The notes under the pieces are model-generated. The model searched no databases. It saw nothing but the letters and a program-made list of their open reading frames with translations, and was not told the DNA's origin. From the NCBI GenBank assembly GCA_028015205.1, contig JAPWFG010000020.1:1178001-1242000 (forward strand): 64,000 bases of DNA, read 5' to 3'. This DNA is from Mytilisepta virgata (Eukaryota; Mollusca; Bivalvia; Mytilida; Mytilidae). Below, in pieces: positions 1 to 11,495 of the stretch. Made by a program: the position numbers and the translations under genes. How positions within the stretch are numbered: position 1 is the stretch's first letter; every line of letters starts with the position of its first letter.

Positions 1-130
1 TGCTTCCTGTCAAGTTTCATTCCATTTGGCCAAGCGATCTCAGAGAAGAAGATATTTTTATATCAGCCAATCAGAAACAAGAAATGCCCATGGTGGCCAT
101 ATTTGTAGTCCGATTGGGATGAAATGAGGA
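1..130 (-). repeat. Fragment of interspersed AGCTCACC-type repeat
   Basis: Read on the minus strand this stretch has the same phrase order (ATCTTCTTCTCTGA, then a GCCAAATGGAA block, then an AAACTTG block) as the tandem units at 29036-30360, 31010-31690 and 47445-48117. It is probably a truncated copy of that bivalve interspersed element. Resemblance judged by eye. Confidence 0.55.
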
Positions 131-853
131 AACTTTATAAAGGACCTTGAGCTCCTGCAGGCTTTCAACTCACTTTTTATGAAAAATAAGGGCAATTTTA
201 GGGAGATATTCTAGGAAATATCAATCAATATCAATATTTTACTGAAATATAAGGGAATTTGTAGGGCTTTAATAGGAATTTTTCCAAAAAATTAGGGTCA
301 AAAAGCATAATCATAATTACCGATGCAATAATTAGATCTTTACAAGAGATAACAGGGTCATAGTCATCAATACATCAAGTAAATGCTGACTGTATGCATT
401 CATGACAACAACCAATCTCTAGTAGATCTTTATCAGTATGTGCAAGTACTAAAACTACTATTGGTTTACAATTAATGCCATTTTCCAACAAAAACATGTT
501 ATAAGAAAGGAATGATAAATAATGTTTGCAAAAAGTAGGAATTTTTATAGAAATATAGGGCAATTTTAGAATTTGAACTAACAAATTACGAAAATAAGGG
601 GTGTCCAAAAAAAGAGGGAAAATTAGGAAAGTAAGGGCCAGTTGAAAGCCTATTCCTGGAATATTTGTAGAGTACCTTTTAAACATTATTCTTGTAAAGT
701 TTAGTTCCAACTGACAGAGTGGTTTCAGGGGAGAAGATCTTTAAAGGAAAAGTTTACGCCAGATGCCGGACGACAACGGATGCCAAAAAAGATGTCCCAT
801 AATGATCAGCGGAGCTATAATTATATATTTCACTGCTTAATAGAATTACTTAC
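131..853. other. Intronic sequence, no gene seen
   Basis: This lies beyond the 5' splice site that follows DOCK coding exon 2 on the minus strand, so it should be intron 2 of that gene. I see only AT-rich sequence with short open frames and no exon-like segment. Exon 3 must lie outside the window. Confidence 0.5.
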
Positions 854-3800
854 TGGAATGACAATGTCATCATAAGGGAATGTAAGCATTTCTCTCTGGG
901 GGTCATTATGTAGGATGGTTTTGTTCTTAGTGACATATGTTTCATAATCTACTGGGTCAACAGGTTTTGGACGTTGCTGAAAAGAAAGTAAAACAACAAA
1001 TAAAAATACATGTACATGTAAATACTATGGATGATACAATATGGATGGCTTTTGCCAATCTTCCCATACAGAACTTCAATTTCAACAGTAAATGTAAAAG
1101 AGAGACTGAGGAGTGTAATGTGAAAAACAAGAAATATGGTATAAAATATACTCCACAAAAAAGACAGCAACCACCAATTTTTATTCCTTCATACAATTCC
1201 TTACTGTTACACAAAATGGGAATTATTTTAGCACCAGATATTTAGTTATAAATGGGACGGCATGAATATTCTATAAACAGTGAAAAAAGTGGGTTGTTCA
1301 GTATATAATAAAGCATGGGCCTCAACCCTGTCAAAATATTCAATTAATAGTTCAGGTATTTATTACATAGTATACAATAATATGGGAATGATAAGGATTA
1401 ATGTCACAATTATATTATCATAATCATAATATATTTTCTTGATGTTGTCAATATAAAAGATGATAAAGCCAATTACAGTTACGGTGACCTCTTTATTATC
1501 AACTGCCATATTTCAAAATTTCCTAGAAAATCTTTGATTTAACATAATGTCCATTATCAAAGACCTGCAGACTGCTATGTTTGCCTGAATGTCTGTTGAC
1601 AGATCCAAGTAATGAAAAACAAAATCCTACTACTGGCCCCATACTTTTAAAAGGAGTTTGATAATCTATCAATTAACTTAAGTTGGCCTAAAACAGCTAG
1701 CATTTAAATTTGCTTTAAACCACTAATGGATATAGTCACAGAAGTAGCAAAAATATACCCTTTCTTTCTTTTGAAAATCAAACCAAAAAAGTCGATATCT
1801 CAAAGATCTCCTGAAAATTCAACTATTTTTATTGGATTTACTAGTACAAATGTATCAACCACATATGGATACAGTCATCATGGATTACTAAATTCTTTAA
1901 TCTTCAAAGTTCAATATAAATTGTTACATAATTTACCCTACCTATTAGTCAAAATAAAAGAATTTCATACTTTTTTCAAGACAAAAAACATTACCACTGA
2001 AATTATACATAAATCTACATGATAATCTTACTCTAAATTATATAACTGGATATTCTAAAATTTTACCACATTGAACACTTATAATCCTAATGATTATTGT
2101 TCACCTTAATAAATGGATCCACAAACTGAGTTTGAACACACTGAGCCAGCTGTAGTAATGCCATATCTATATACACTATAAAAAGTTTGTCATTTTATTC
2201 CATATCCAATGTGAACAACATAAACTGATGAGACTTGGTAATAACTTAACAACTGTGTGAGAAAACAGTTCACTGAAGGTTGATTTGTATTGTTATATGT
2301 ATGCAGTGTTTTGGGGTGTTTTAAGTTTTCTTCCTTATTTATATTTCCTTGTAAAGTAATTTTAAAATTTCTTTAATGAAATTAACTGGGACAACCAAGG
2401 AACTACAAACCTAACAAGGTTTTAAAAAACACAGATAGCGGGTGTAACTATAGGGAAATGTTATTCATTCAATGAATACAATTAAAATTTTTTCAAATAA
2501 AAAAGAGATGAAATTATTTTAATTATTTGTTTCTTTAAGTGGTTCAAGAAATTTAAAAATTAGTCATATTTCAGCAGAATTTAACCTAATCATTCATGTA
2601 GGTTGAGGTGATTCAATTCTTGCTTGGATCTTTGTTACTATCCTAAATGTGTGCAATGGCACAATGTCTTTCCACTTTGTCTCGTTTTTGCTCAGTTCTT
2701 TACCTAGCAGTAAATGCAAACAATAACCAGGACTGATGAACACTCTGGATATTTAATGGTGTAATGGGTAACTACAGCTCTATTCATACATGTAGTATAT
2801 TTACAGTACAACATTGTACATATTAGAAACTATTGTATTTCAATATTTTAACTTTATAATACATTTATTGTGATTTTCACCAACTTCCTGCATGACTTAT
2901 TTGTTATGTACCTGTAGGGTAATTTATCCATTAAATGTAGTATACATTGTGTATCTACAGGTATTTTATTTTAGTCCTCGACATTAAATTCCATGAGTTT
3001 TACAACAGTGAACACAATATGTATACCACCCATTTTATTTTAAAGTAATTTGATAACATCTAATTCCATCAAGCTTGATGGGACATTTATATGTCCCCTG
3101 TGTGATGAATTACACCAATTTATTAATGAAATGTAATATATATCGTAATGGTATCTCTATAAAATAATGAAAATGATAGCACGTTAATTTCTGTCACCAA
3201 TGCTTTCATTCAATTTGACAGGAATTTATCAATTGCTTTCCAAGTCATATCTTTTCAAATACTATCTATATAATTAGAAATACAGAAGAGATACAACTAC
3301 AGTCAAACCTGCTTTAGCGACCACATGTATTAAGCAATAAGCTGTCTTACAAGACCTTCATTTCAAATTCCCTTTGTAGTGCATTCTACATGTATATAAA
3401 ATTAACCTGTATATAAAGACAACCTGTCTTTAGTGACCATAATTTTGCTCTCCCTTGGAAGGTCACATAAGACAGGTTTGACTGCAATTAAGATATGTAC
3501 ATGTACATGTATACAACAAAATAATTTTTGACCAGGAAAATTGTTTTATAGACCCAGTAAAAAAAAATGAACAGAAAAGCAAATAACCTACTTACAATGT
3601 AAGACTCTCAATTCACAGTATATTAAGTATAATTTGGAATTTTTATTATTAAAAGATAAAAAACAACATTACTTCTTTCTTGACAATGATACCAGGCATT
3701 TGTGGTCCCTCAATATACTGTTAGAGGTCTGAGTACATTCAGTCTATAACCTTACAGGTAAAACATGATACTTGTACATATGAGAGTTTCATATTAGACA

Positions 3801-6800
3801 GGCAATTGCAAAGGTCTGAGTACATTCAGTCTATAACCTTACAGGTAAAACATGATACTTGTACATATGAGAGTTTCGTATTAAACAGGCAATTGCAATT
3901 AGTAAGATAAGAATAAGTGCACATCCTCTTAGAATTGAAACTGATAGATATTCAAAAGTGTATATTGAAAGATTACAAAGAATTTGTAAATCATGTACTC
4001 TCAATAAAATAGAGGATGAGAAACATTTTATATTAGAATGTCCGTTTTACTCTACAATAAGGTTAGAATTATTAAACAAAATAAAAAGTTTTTGCAAAAA
4101 TTCACAATTAAGGAATGAAAATATTGCTTTTATTTGGCTGTTTACTCAAGAAAATTTGAATTTATTGAAATTATTGGGAGATTTCATTAATAAAGGTCTT
4201 GATATTAGGAGGAAGTCTTAATTAGTTTAAACTGATATTATTTGTAGTATATTATATCAAATTTTGCATATATATTTTATTGATGATGTGAATGCTGAAT
4301 TTTGTTGTTCTTATTGAGAATGTGATATATATGTGGCTCTGGTCTGACCTATGGCTATCTACGTTCCATGCATAACATTTGTTGATGTCAATTTTATTAC
4401 TCTACATTGTATTATTATTTTTTTTCCTCACTGTCTGTTTTGTTTATAATACCCATTTATGTAATCATTGAATGTAAATTTCTATGCTCTTATTGGGCCC
4501 ATTAATTGGTTTGTTTGTTTGTTTAGTTGGGGTTTAACGCCATTTTCAGCACATTTGGCTAATTTGCGGCGGCCAGTTTTTATTGGTGGAGGAAGCCGGA
4601 GTACCCGGAGAGAACAACCGACCTTCGGTATTAAAATTGGCAATCCTTGTCAATTAGGACCGGAGTCAAACACACCCCGCCACAGGTGAGATTCGAACTC
4701 ACAAACCCAGCGTTGACAGGCTACTGATCATTAGTAGTCATGACGAACTACCTAGACCACTCGGCCACCGAGGCCCTCCCCTTTAATTGGAATAAACACA
4801 TTACTTACTTAGACACATGTACACTAAAGGGGCTTTGACAGGAGTTGGTTACTTGGACATCTACAGTTATACCCTGGACCTTAGAAAGAACTTCTATATG
4901 CATATATAGCAATGTCCAATTAATGCTGCGGTATAAATATTTTAACAATTTCAGGGCAAATAAAGTGCAAACCTTGGAAAAACCATTGTCTCAAGGGTAC
5001 TCATACATCTTGTATATAAATGGAACCTAAAACAGGTATAACATCAGAGAACTTTACCTCTTCCTATACATATAAAGATGATATAACATCACTATTAAAT
5101 TCAGTATTTAGTGTACATGTACGATGCTAGTTTTGTGTGGCAATGAAAAGATTATAAAAATCTACAAAAACAGATAATATTTTCTAATGAGAAGTTCACT
5201 AGCACTCAGCATAAAATTTTGATCACATAATCTTACAACTGTTGAAATTTTCAACAAATATCTCTTTTAAAAATAATTTGTGTAACCTGCTTCTCCCTTT
5301 AATTCAAAACTACATCTATGTGAAAACAGCAAACTGCATAAAAATATTCTGGATTATTACAAAATAAAAATGTATATCAGTATACATGTCAAGTTGGACC
5401 ACCTGACAATAATATTGGTTTATTTGTGCTGCCTGCCCATGCTGCACTACCAAAAATATAATCCTTTTCACTTTATGCAAAAACAAAACACCCATCATGT
5501 CCTAAATGTAGATCAAACCTAAGGACAAATTATGCAATTAAAAGTTGTGAAGGATTTGTCATTTGAACAGAATAATTTATTACCATGATAACAGAACAAC
5601 TATAAAATGAACAAATCAGTGAAAATAGAGGATCAATTGGTTTCAACTGGAATGCTGATAATCTGTTGGAAATCTGGACTACCAAATTCAACAAATATGT
5701 TGTCTATAATATATCATTCAACATCTCATCTTCAGAGTACTTTTTGTCAGAATCTACATTTGTTGACGTAAAGTTTGTACCAATGTATACGTACATATTT
5801 ATAATCAAAACAGCAGCAATTACCAGATCAGGAAAATTGTCAGTTGTGACATTCATGAATTTTTAATGGTTCAAATCAGGATTATTGATAAATAAAATAT
5901 AAATGTGTCACCTATTTCAATGAAAACATATACATGTACAATAAATTTACTGCTTTGCACAAATTAATCATTTTTTAAACATAAATTGTACATTTAATGG
6001 AAAAAGATGGAAGACTCTAATTTTAGTACAGATGTTTCTCTCCATCTGTATATAATAAAACAATCTACATAAACAATATAAGGCAAACAGGCAACACATT
6101 TTAGGAGGTGACAAAAAATGAATTTAAACAGATTCCATACTTCAAATAAGGTGGAAAAAGTCAAGCTATATGATGAAAAAATTCCAGTCCTGAATATCAC
6201 CTGGAATTCACTAGTAGTTCATTTTGAAAACCAAATCATCAAGATACGAAAGGAATTAGATACACGTTAAATTAAAGATTGTGTGTCTGTAAGACATGGA
6301 TGCCCCTGTCCTCCAGCACATAGAATTCCAATCTATTATTTGTGATGGGAAATCGTTTTGATAATTAGTATAAATGTATGAAAGTTTCACAATATAGCTT
6401 GCCAACATTAACTTTTTGTCTTTTACCCCATTAAAAATAAAGAATCCACATACTGAACTCTGTTTATGACACATGTACCCAATCACTAAAATTTAATGGA
6501 GTCACTTAAGCATGAGATGTGGGTCATTTGGACTTATATGTTGGTGTAAAATATCATTATATCAACACAGGTTTTTTATAAATACACTAAAAGGAAAAAA
6601 ATTTAATCAAAGTCCCTCTACAATAAAATGTATGTAGGTCATAGTGACTCAAAAGTAGCTGAGTTGTGTTATTGTGAAATATCATTATTATATTAATAAT
6701 TATTATAGATTCTTTAATAATATAACCACACTGGTGGTCTCGTGGTACAAAAATGTATCATGCTCAGTGAATTCTTAGTGAGAACTGAGCCTCACCCCGA

Positions 6801-9800
6801 GTGCGGACGGTCACGGGTTCGATCCCCAGCTGGGTCAAACCAGACATTAAAATTGGTATTTGCTGTTTCTCCGACAAGCTCACTGCATCTAGGAGTAAAA
6901 GAAAAGATCGAATGGTTGGCTCGGAGTCAATATAATGTGTCGAAGTTGGGTGATATGTCTTCCTGCGGACAGTTACCTCATGAGCTAGCACGTTAAAAAT
7001 CTGGCTGAACGTGTCGGTCTAGTACAGAGCTTGGATCATATTCATTATCATATCAACATGTTCTCATCCTGATATGCACCTGGTTGCCACTGGGCGTTAA
7101 ACAATAATTCATGCATCATCTTTACACCTAAATGTAAAAATTTAATCAAAGTCACTCAAGCATAAAATGTTGGTTGTGGTGACTCAAATTTTGCTGACTT
7201 TTGTTTTACTATACAAGATGAATGATTAGGTAGAATATCATTGATACATGTATATCTCAATTGGCTTGTGAAAAATGGACCCTAATCACAAAAACTTAAT
7301 AACCAAGTCACTCATGCATGAAATGTGGGTCATAATGACCCAACTGTTGGAAAAATACATTATATTTTGTAAGAGGATTATAGTAGTGAAATATCATTGA
7401 TATAACACCATGGATTCTTATATATTTAAAATATGAAATTAAGGCGAAACTTTATCAGAGTCATTCATGCATTAAATGCTGAAGTGACACAAATATTGCT
7501 CATCTGTGTTCAGTGTCATAAAAGATTGTAGTGATATAATATCATTGATATATCTCAATGGGTTTCTGAGAAATGGACCTAAATACAAAAACTAAACCAA
7601 ACCAGATAGACATATGGACGAATGTACAATGGTAAATATTTTTACCATTAAAAGCCTGTTTATAGCATTAATTTACAAAACTATGAATGTGATTCTATGT
7701 AATATTCTATTTTGATGCATATTTAGTATATATACAGTTAAATTAGATATTATTAAGGTCCATCATCAAAATTTGCTTCATACTGATATTGACTGGTGTA
7801 AATGTATACAGTGTACAACATCAAAAGTCAAGGGCTACATCATTCTGAAAGATGAACCAATGAACAAATTGTTAAGATCTTTATATATTTTTTTCATGTA
7901 CAATGTAGATGGATAAAATAAAGAAATTATTCATTAATTCCATGCTCTATGCTTATTTTAATCTGGGTAGGCATCATATTTGTTTATATTTTTCACTGAA
8001 AAATAAATATACATGTAATGCCTACCCATGACAAAATAAGCATAGAGCATGGCAATAATGAATTATTTCAATTCTAATAGGACAATATCATGCATCATCC
8101 TTTTAATCGAATTGAACCATTTCTGACATCATCTACGGCCAGCCATGTTGATTTTACATTTGTAACAATGTGAAAACTTTCACCAATAAACTTAAAATTT
8201 TTTTTTTTTTTAAAATAAAAATATGATTTTCTTTAAACATTCTGTACAACATATAGTTTTCCATTTTGACTGTCAATCTAGCATCATTTGAATGTATACA
8301 TGTATGTATGATGTAATACCCTGGATTGTTATGATGAACTTATGTAGTTTTTCTGCTAAGATATTTCAGCAGATACAATTGGACAATATTAATAGGCATC
8401 ATACAAAAATACTTAATAATAAAGCATGCTATTTTCTACTCCTTGAATTCTGTCAAGGGTTTGTTAGGATAAATGGATGCCTGTAACATAGGCTTGTGTT
8501 CTTTCATTTAAACTTTCACTGAAAATACAGGAAACACAATAGTATGTCAAACTTAACAGTATAAAATTTTGGGAATAAATGAACATCCATATCAAAATTG
8601 GCCTGCTATGCATGAAGAAAAGAAGATATGAAGAAGAAATTTACAATATAAATGGAAAGATTGATTACAGAAACTTTAAACAGCTATAGAATTGCCTTTA
8701 TTTGAATTTAAAAAAAATATATATACAGTGAAACATGTTTATGCTCTACATTCTTTATTCGAATAGAATGGATATATCAAAGTTGCAGAATAAACCAAAA
8801 TTTTTGCCCATTAATTTCAAGTAAATTCAACACTGTTTATTTGAACATGACTGAGTCGAATACAGTGGTAGTGTCAAACTATTTTTAGGGGCTCAAAGTC
8901 GATATGTTATATTATTTTACTATTTTGAAGTCAAACCTGATCATGCTGATAGCCTGAATTGATTACATGTAGATGTTTTTTGTTTCATTTCATATAATAA
9001 AATTTGTACCTTATCTTTTAAATATATCTATTTTTAATAGAAAAGACGACTGTTTCTACAATCCATCTATACTGATTTAAATTTACTGGGTTTTTAAAAT
9101 TTTTTGTCACATTTGAAAAAAATGAAGTGTGTAAACAACCAAGATGCACAAAATTTTGTGTGTGAATTAATCATACTTTAAATTGGAGGTCAAAATCGAA
9201 TAAGGATGAGTCAAAGCACTGTCTGTATAAGTTGAAGTTTTCTTGAAGTCTCCTGAACTCTGACACAAGCAATTTTCACTTTATTTAGACTTATCTGACC
9301 TATTGCCATAAATAATGCTGATATATAAATTATCTTAAACTTATTTAGAAATCTGAGTGGTGTTTTATTAGAAATTGATCACCTGATTCATTTTCAATTT
9401 ATCATAAATTACCTCCCCTTGTGTTAAGGTAGCCTATAAGGCATAATAAATGTATCATAATATATTCAGATCATTTTGTTTATTTCTGCAATAAACATTT
9501 TTAACAGTTTGGCTGCATGGGATTAATTACCTAGATATATTTAATGAGTTTGATACAAATGTACAGGTAATCTTCTATGTATATATTACATGTACCAAAA
9601 TAAATTAACAGAGGCATACATGTAGCAGTAGTTAGAAATAAGGGAAGTAATAAATTTGAAACTAAAAAGTGGTCAATTAATTTGGCTTGACCTTAAAATA
9701 GAATGGAAAAGACAATATTTTTTTGCAAATACAATGTACATAAATTTTTACATCATATAAAAGTCTTCTAGTTCTATGCAATATCTTTTGTATTAATATT

Positions 9801-10238
9801 TTTCATTAATTGTATCTGACTATGTTAATATATGTCTTTTCACCCTATAATATTTTGGAGTATTTTCTAAAACATGTGACAAAATTTGTAAAACAAATGA
9901 AATCATGTATCCTAAAAACATTATTAGTTAAGGTACAAATATTGTTCTTGCATTTTACATGAATTTTCCACATTTGAATGAAAAAGTCAAAAGTGAAAAT
10001 GAATTTTTCATCACTTAAACGCTACCCCTCAATAAATGGTATAACCCTTTATCTAAGGGATTAATCCTAATCGGAGGGTTTATTTCCAACCTGATCAATG
10101 GCAATATTGTAAAAACAGAAATGATGTGTTAAAACTTACAAGTATTATATTCTCACGCATTTCTTGTGCCACTTCATCTCTTATTCTTGCTGCGTCTCCT
10201 CTTTTCAAAATATGTTGCCTAAACTTTCTTTCAGTCAT
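854..10238 (-). CDS. DOCK9/10/11-like (zizimin, DOCK-D) GEF, first two coding exons (partial)
   Basis: DOCK-D proteins are Cdc42/Rac exchange factors acting at the cell cortex. Two minus-strand exons are visible. Exon 1, 10140-10238, encodes 33 residues starting MTERKFRQHILKRG and ends at a GTAAGT donor in phase 0. Exon 2, 854-976, follows a TTTTCAG acceptor, encodes 41 residues and ends at another GTAAGT in phase 0. Exon 2 contains RPKPVDPVDYE and REMLTFPYDD, which match the extreme N-terminus of vertebrate DOCK9/10/11 as I remember it (PLDYE, REMLLFPYDD), directly after a TRKF-like basic start. The same order and spacing is kept. These residues precede the PH, DHR1 and DHR2 domains, which lie off the left edge. 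The 9.2 kb intron between the exons contains only repeats. The start ATG is the first in frame. Which of the three vertebrate paralogues it corresponds to cannot be told from this segment. Confidence 0.85.
3300..3484. mobile_element. Short MITE with CAGTCAAACCTG inverted ends
   Basis: The 185-bp segment begins CAGTCAAACCTG and ends with the exact reverse complement CAGGTTTGACTG. Inside, related phrases (TTTAGCGACCAC, TTTAGTGACCAT, GGTCACATAAGACAGG) mirror one another. The size, terminal inverted repeats and lack of coding sequence fit a non-autonomous DNA transposon. Confidence 0.75.
3725..3898. repeat. 87-bp tandem duplication, two copies
   Basis: The phrase AGGTCTGAGTACATTCAG begins at 3725 and again at 3812. 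About 87 bases repeat with only a few differences (TTTCATATTAGAC against TTTCGTATTAAAC). This looks like a recent local duplication immediately upstream of the LINE tail. Confidence 0.9.
3900..4221 (+). pseudogene. LINE-type retrotransposon, C-terminal tail of ORF2
   Basis: An open frame runs from about 3904 to the TAA at 4221. It contains KIRISAHPLRIETDRY, then RICKSC, then IEDEKHFILECPFY. This C-x2-C ... H-x4-C arrangement with IEDExHFxLECP is the usual zinc-knuckle-like end of non-LTR retrotransposon polyproteins. No RT or endonuclease domain is nearby, so it is a 5'-truncated copy, as is typical for LINE insertion. The frame extends upstream of the first ATG-like codon. Confidence 0.75.
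4500..4776 (-). mobile_element. tRNA-derived SINE
   Basis: On the minus strand the element opens GGCCTCGGTGGCCGAGTGG, a serine/leucine tRNA-like 5' end with an A box. It carries a B box (GAGTTCGAATCTC) about 70 bases in. It continues through the conserved central phrase GTACTCCGGCTTCCTCCACC and ends in a CAAA-repeat tail (TTTG repeats at 4508-4525 on the plus strand). The octamer TTAATTGG occurs on both sides and may be the target-site duplication. An open frame across it is not a gene. Confidence 0.88.
6490..7600. repeat. Degenerate ~150-bp tandem repeat, about five units
   Basis: Units share the order TTAATCAAAGTCACT, CATGCATGAAATGTGGGTCATA, GTGACTCAAA and AAATATCATTGATAT. Starts are visible near 6490, 6600, 7140, 7290 and 7440. 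The array is split by the SINE at 6727-7112. Units differ at many positions, so the array is old. Confidence 0.6.
6727..7112 (+). mobile_element. tRNA-derived SINE, second family
   Basis: The head reads CTGGTGGTCTCGTGGTAC (A-box-like) and carries a clear B box, GGTTCGATCCC at 6816-6826. A body of about 280 bases follows, ending TTGCCACTGGGCGTTAAACA, a common 3' end of molluscan SINEs. Both strands show open frames here, but these are shadows of the SINE. It interrupts the degenerate repeat at 6490-7600. Confidence 0.75.
7923..8069. repeat. Long hairpin (MITE-like palindrome)
   Basis: The arms 7923-7974 and 8018-8069 are near-perfect reverse complements. Both contain CATGCTCTATGCTTATTTT followed by GGGTAGGCAT. 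The loop is about 43 bases. The structure fits a foldback MITE. Confidence 0.85.
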
Positions 10239-10990
10239 GTTATCACCTTATTGGGCGTTGATCCCTAACTTTTTTTAATCACGGAAGTTGTAAATTTGCA
10301 TCCATTTTAGTTCATAAACTAAGGGAGGTAACTGCAACATACTAACCACCAACATAACAGTTTTAAAACCTAACCACGTACGACGGTCCGTTAACTATAA
10401 AAAAAAATTCTATTTTAATAGCAGATAATAAATTCTAAATGATACCGATTTGGTGCGCAAGGGTTTTCTTAGAGTTGTTTTATGTATGACCCATCTTCTT
10501 ACACAATTAAAATCAATGGAATAAACCCAATGTTACTTCATACTCAACTTGAGATATAAATTAAAATCTTGAGTAATCATTTTAAAATATAGTCAGTTGT
10601 GTGAAGTTATTCCCCCAAGATATGAAGACCTTTACTGGCAATTTGAACAGAATTTATTGTTATATTTATCATTATAAAATTGTATACATTTTTATTATTC
10701 AAAGAAGGATAAGTTGCGCCTACATCACTAACATGGCAACATACTATTTATTTCATTTATAGTTTACAAATGCGGACATAATTTTCTAAAATCTGACTTT
10801 CTGTTTGTTCACATTCTTCCATGCTTCTCCACTAAAAATAAGACCGTATTTTGCCCTATACAGACATCACAGACGCAGAAAATAATTTGAAATGGCCAAT
10901 TGGAATGAAAGCCATCCGATGAAAGCATATGTAAACAACACAACAGACAACTCAGATAGTTTTATATATGTGATTATGCAGTCTCGGAAG
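10239..10990. promoter_or_regulatory. Divergent promoter interval (DOCK / CaM-A)
   Basis: The DOCK start codon on the minus strand and the first candidate CaM-A exon on the plus strand are separated by under 1 kb. The interval is less AT-biased in places (ACGTACGACGGTCCG near 10375). It carries a TATA-like TTTATATATG at 10961-10970, 60-75 bases upstream of a likely CaM-A leader. No transcription start can be fixed from sequence alone. Confidence 0.4.
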
Positions 10991-11495
10991 AATATTTAAA
11001 CATTTTATCAATCAGAAGTAAGAATTACCCAAAATGGTTCTATCTAAGGTAAGACTAAAGTTTAATGTAGTTTACACGCATGGAAGACTTGAAATGTCCG
11101 TTTTAATTCGGAAAAAAGTAATTTAAAATTATTATTTTTATAGATTTGCATGCTTATTTTGTTTTTTCTCACAGAAATATCATTAACCCTTCACACGTTC
11201 TTTAATTACCGTAAATACATTGTAAAAATTGTAGCATAAATACACTTCTATTTATATTTATTTAAAAGGACCACGGCTGAAGATGGTGTAAACAAATTAA
11301 AGATAATACCATAAAATAGTGTTTTTAGAATTCATTTGTTTTTGCATATTTTTTATTTTTGTCAATATAGGACCTTTAAACTGTCAAAAATTTGAAATTT
11401 AATCTTAACACCAACTTATTTGACGGTGGTAATTGTTTTTGTATGTAATTACATTCAGACAGATATGTCATTACACAAGACAGAATAATAGGAAG

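Larger units (their letters stand above)
977..10139 (-). other. DOCK intron 1, repeat-filled
   Basis: This 9.2 kb stretch has no further exon-like segments that I can support. It holds a MITE (3300-3484), an 87-bp tandem duplication (3725-3898), a LINE tail (3900-4221), two SINEs (4500-4776, 6727-7112), degenerate ~150-bp repeats (6490-7600) and a long hairpin (7923-8069). The remainder is AT-rich unique-looking DNA. The short open frames inside it show no codon structure. Confidence 0.65.

Noticed and set aside
4690..4776. A functional serine or leucine tRNA on the minus strand
   Set aside because: The 5' half fits, but the sequence runs straight into the SINE core and the acceptor stem is not closed.
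6727..6830. A functional tRNA gene
   Set aside because: A and B boxes are present but the acceptor and anticodon arms do not fold, and SINE body sequence follows directly.
6742..6996. Overlapping open frames on both strands
   Set aside because: They lie wholly within a tRNA-derived SINE with a B box.
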